From assembly GCA_902528175.1 (NCBI GenBank), contig CABZRN010000004.1, positions 1 through 64,000 of the forward strand: a DNA stretch of 64,000 nucleotides, read 5' to 3'. How positions within the stretch are numbered: the first letter of the stretch is position 1; each line of letters opens with the position of its first letter. The stretch is from an uncultured Pelagibacteraceae bacterium. Its GTDB lineage: Bacteria; Pseudomonadota; Alphaproteobacteria; Pelagibacterales; Pelagibacteraceae. The position numbers and the translations under genes are program-made. The notes under the pieces are model-generated. The model had not been told where the DNA came from. It saw only the letters and a program-made list of their open reading frames with translations, and did not search any database. Below, in pieces: positions 61,991-64,000 of this stretch.

Positions 61991-62571
61991 TTAATCTCCT
62001 GTAAATAGCTTTTGATTTTAGCAATTGGTAGTCCCATTATGGTATTTTTGTCTCCCTTTATTTCGTTAAACAATTTTTTTCCCTCACCTTCTATTTGATA
62101 GACATTGTATGCATAAAGAGTTTTATCAGATATTTTTGACAAATAATTTTTTAACTCACTGTCATTAAAATCTTTCATAATTAATTCCGCTTTATCAGTG
62201 TAATTCCATATCATATTGCCTTTTTTAGAAATACAAACTGAACTAATTAAGAAATGACTTTTACCACTCATTTTTTTCAAAATATTAAAGGCTTCTTCTC
62301 GTGATTTAGGTTTTGAGATAATCTGGCCATCTAAATCTATTAAGCTGTCTGCGCCTAAAACTAGTTCATCTGGGTTTTTATTGCTTATTTTGTTTGCTTT
62401 TAATTCTGCAAGGTTTTTAGATACTATTTCTGGTGTTGCGCCCTCTTTTAAAAGTGACTCCTTAATAACATCTTCATCAACTTTGGATGGTTCAACATTA
62501 CAAGAAATGCCATTCTCCAATAAGATTTTTTTTCTAACCTCGCTTTTTGAAGCTAATATTATTTTATTCAT
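61987..62571 (-). CDS. maf: Maf-like nucleotide pyrophosphatase
   Basis: IILASKSEVRKKILLENGI; LVLGADSLIDLDGQIISKP. Confidence 0.93.
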   Translation of the reverse strand: MNKIILASKSEVRKKILLENGISCNVEPSKVDEDVIKESLLKEGATPEIVSKNLAELKANKISNKNPDELVLGADSLIDLDGQIISKPKSREEAFNILKKMSGKSHFLISSVCISKKGNMIWNYTDKAELIMKDFNDSELKNYLSKISDKTLYAYNVYQIEGEGKKLFNEIKGDKNTIMGLPIAKIKSYLQEIK

Positions 62572-63388
62572 TATGATTAAATATGTCGTGAATTTTTAGT
62601 ATCGAGGCCGCAGTTTCTTCTACTGATTTTCTTGTAACATCTATTGTTGGCCAATTGTATTTTTGAAAAAGCTTTTTTGATAATTCTATTTCATTTTTAA
62701 TTTTTTCAAAATCAATGTAATTTTTGTTTTCATTCTCTTTTATAGATTGCATCCTGTTTTTTCTTAAGTCTACCAATCTATCGGGTTCTGCTGTTAAGCC
62801 TACAACACAAGTCAAATTTGGCTTTTCTTTTAAAAATTTTGGAACTGACTGTTCGTTAATTAATGGTATGTTGGAAATTTTCATACCCTTATTAGCTAAA
62901 TAAATTGAAGTAGGTGTTTTACTTGTTCTACTAACTCCCAATAAAATGATGTCAGATTTACCTATATCATCTAATGAGTTTCCATCGTCATGGTTCATAG
63001 TAAATTGAATAGCTTCAATTTTCTTATAATAATCTTCGTTCATAACATGTTGTCCACTTGGAATATGGTTCGCTTCTTGATTTAATAATTTTGAGAATGT
63101 TAAAATAAGATCTCCTAATACACCAAAACAAGGAATTTTTTTTTTGTTACATTCAGTTGATAAAAATTGAGCAAGTTTATTATCTACTATTGTATACAAA
63201 AAAATAGAATTCTTATTTTTAACGGAATTCTCTATGATTTTTAGAATTTGGTTTTCGGTTCGTGTGAAAGAGAAATAATGCGTTTTATAGTTGAAGTTTT
63301 TGAATTGGGCTTTAATAGCTAAGAATATTCTTTCCAGTGTCTCGCCAGTTGAATCTGAAATTAAATAAATTTCGTATGTATTACTCAT
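62564..63388 (-). CDS. ppsR: Pyruvate, phosphate dikinase regulatory protein (PPSR/DUF299)
   Basis: YLISDSTGETLERIFLAIKAQF; DIILLGVSRTSKTPTSIYLANKGMKISNIPL. Confidence 0.96.
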   Translation of the reverse strand: MSNTYEIYLISDSTGETLERIFLAIKAQFKNFNYKTHYFSFTRTENQILKIIENSVKNKNSIFLYTIVDNKLAQFLSTECNKKKIPCFGVLGDLILTFSKLLNQEANHIPSGQHVMNEDYYKKIEAIQFTMNHDDGNSLDDIGKSDIILLGVSRTSKTPTSIYLANKGMKISNIPLINEQSVPKFLKEKPNLTCVVGLTAEPDRLVDLRKNRMQSIKENENKNYIDFEKIKNEIELSKKLFQKYNWPTIDVTRKSVEETAASILKIHDIFNHNE

Positions 63389-63671
63389 GTATAATTAATA
63401 AAGAATTTTGTATTAATATTAACTTATAAACAAACTTACAAATTATAACGTCCAAAATCAAAAAAAAGCTTTTTAATAACATTTTAAAACATGTTTATAA
63501 CCAATATACCGTTTTTTGAATAAAATTATGTTATTTGTGATCATTCTTATTTTTTAAGATTAATTAAACAAATTAATTGTGAAAAAAATGTTATAAAAGT
63601 GTTAGAAAATAGTAATATTCAATATTAACATCCCTAATACAAATAATATAAATATTACTTATTCTATTATT
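63389..63671. other. Candidate chromosomal replication origin (oriC) between ppsR and hemE
   Basis: 283-bp very AT-rich non-coding gap between divergent ppsR and hemE; two inverted TTATAAACA 9-mers (63424-63432 +, 63492-63500 -); inverted repeat ATTAATT-AAACA-AATTAAT (63559-63577). Confidence 0.65.
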
Positions 63672-64000
63672 ATGACTGTTTTGTTGGACTGTATAAATAA
63701 AAGATCTAATACCAATTGTATATGGTTAATGAGGCAAGCTGGTAGATATTTACCAGAATTCAGAAAAATAAGATCAGAAAATTTAGATTTTATAAAATTA
63801 TGTCTTAATGAAAACTTATCATCCGAGATCACTGTACAACCGTTAAGAAGATTTGAAATAGACGCAGCAATAATATTTTCTGATATTTTATTAGTTCCCT
63901 ATGCCTTAGGACAAACAGTTAGCTTCAGGAAAAATTTTGGACCGATATTAGGTAATCTTGACTTAAATAAAATAGTTTTAACAAATGAAACAGAATTCGT
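63672..64000 (+). CDS. hemE: Uroporphyrinogen decarboxylase, N-terminal part (truncated by window edge)
   Basis: Translation [44 protein letters not shown]...[21 protein letters not shown]. Confidence 0.97.
   Translation, partial: MTVLLDCINKRSNTNCIWLMRQAGRYLPEFRKIRSENLDFIKLCLNENLSSEITVQPLRRFEIDAAIIFSDILLVPYALGQTVSFRKNFGPILGNLDLNKIVLTNETEF

Noticed and set aside
63551-63580. CtrA-like TTAA-N7-TTAA sites in the candidate origin
   Set aside because: Several TTAA tetramers are present but the spacing is not 7 (e.g. 63554-63557 and 63564-63567 are 6 apart); expected by chance in such AT-rich DNA.
1-64000. CRISPR arrays, transposases, prophage or toxin-antitoxin systems
   Set aside because: Nothing in the ORF products or the repeats I noticed supported any of these.

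Overview
This AT-rich, gene-dense window has short intergenic gaps and many overlapping genes. Gene content and order look like a streamlined marine alphaproteobacterium of the SAR11/Pelagibacterales type (inference from gene order and composition; no search was run). Main blocks: (i) a TRAP transporter and 2-hydroxyacid oxidation cluster with an amidase (0.3-11 kb, minus); (ii) a ccmCDEFGH cytochrome c maturation operon followed by a PagL-like gene (11-15.7 kb), with an unusual 19-bp imperfect inverted repeat in its leader; (iii) argG plus a photolyase-associated cluster (20.6-26.6 kb) holding a photolyase-like protein with apparently permuted domains, an FeS-BCP-like photolyase that seems to lack cluster cysteines, and a 42-aa DUF2256-like gene missing from the ORF track; (iv) hemCD, folD, tsaD, EVE and acs, with two TPR/O-GlcNAc-transferase-like proteins; (v) a DUF4212/sodium:solute symporter pair, rpe, heparinase, purH and tRNA-Gly(GCC); (vi) ftsK, lolA and a his operon containing an extra methyltransferase-like gene; (vii) hslVU, Smr, Tim44-like, fxsA, secB, dnaQ, coaE, aroE, maf, ppsR; (viii) a 283-bp non-coding gap between divergent ppsR and hemE that is a strong candidate for the chromosomal replication origin. 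I saw no CRISPR array, transposase or phage module. The most checkable leads are the ccm-leader hairpin, the ppsR-hemE gap and the photolyase-associated cluster.
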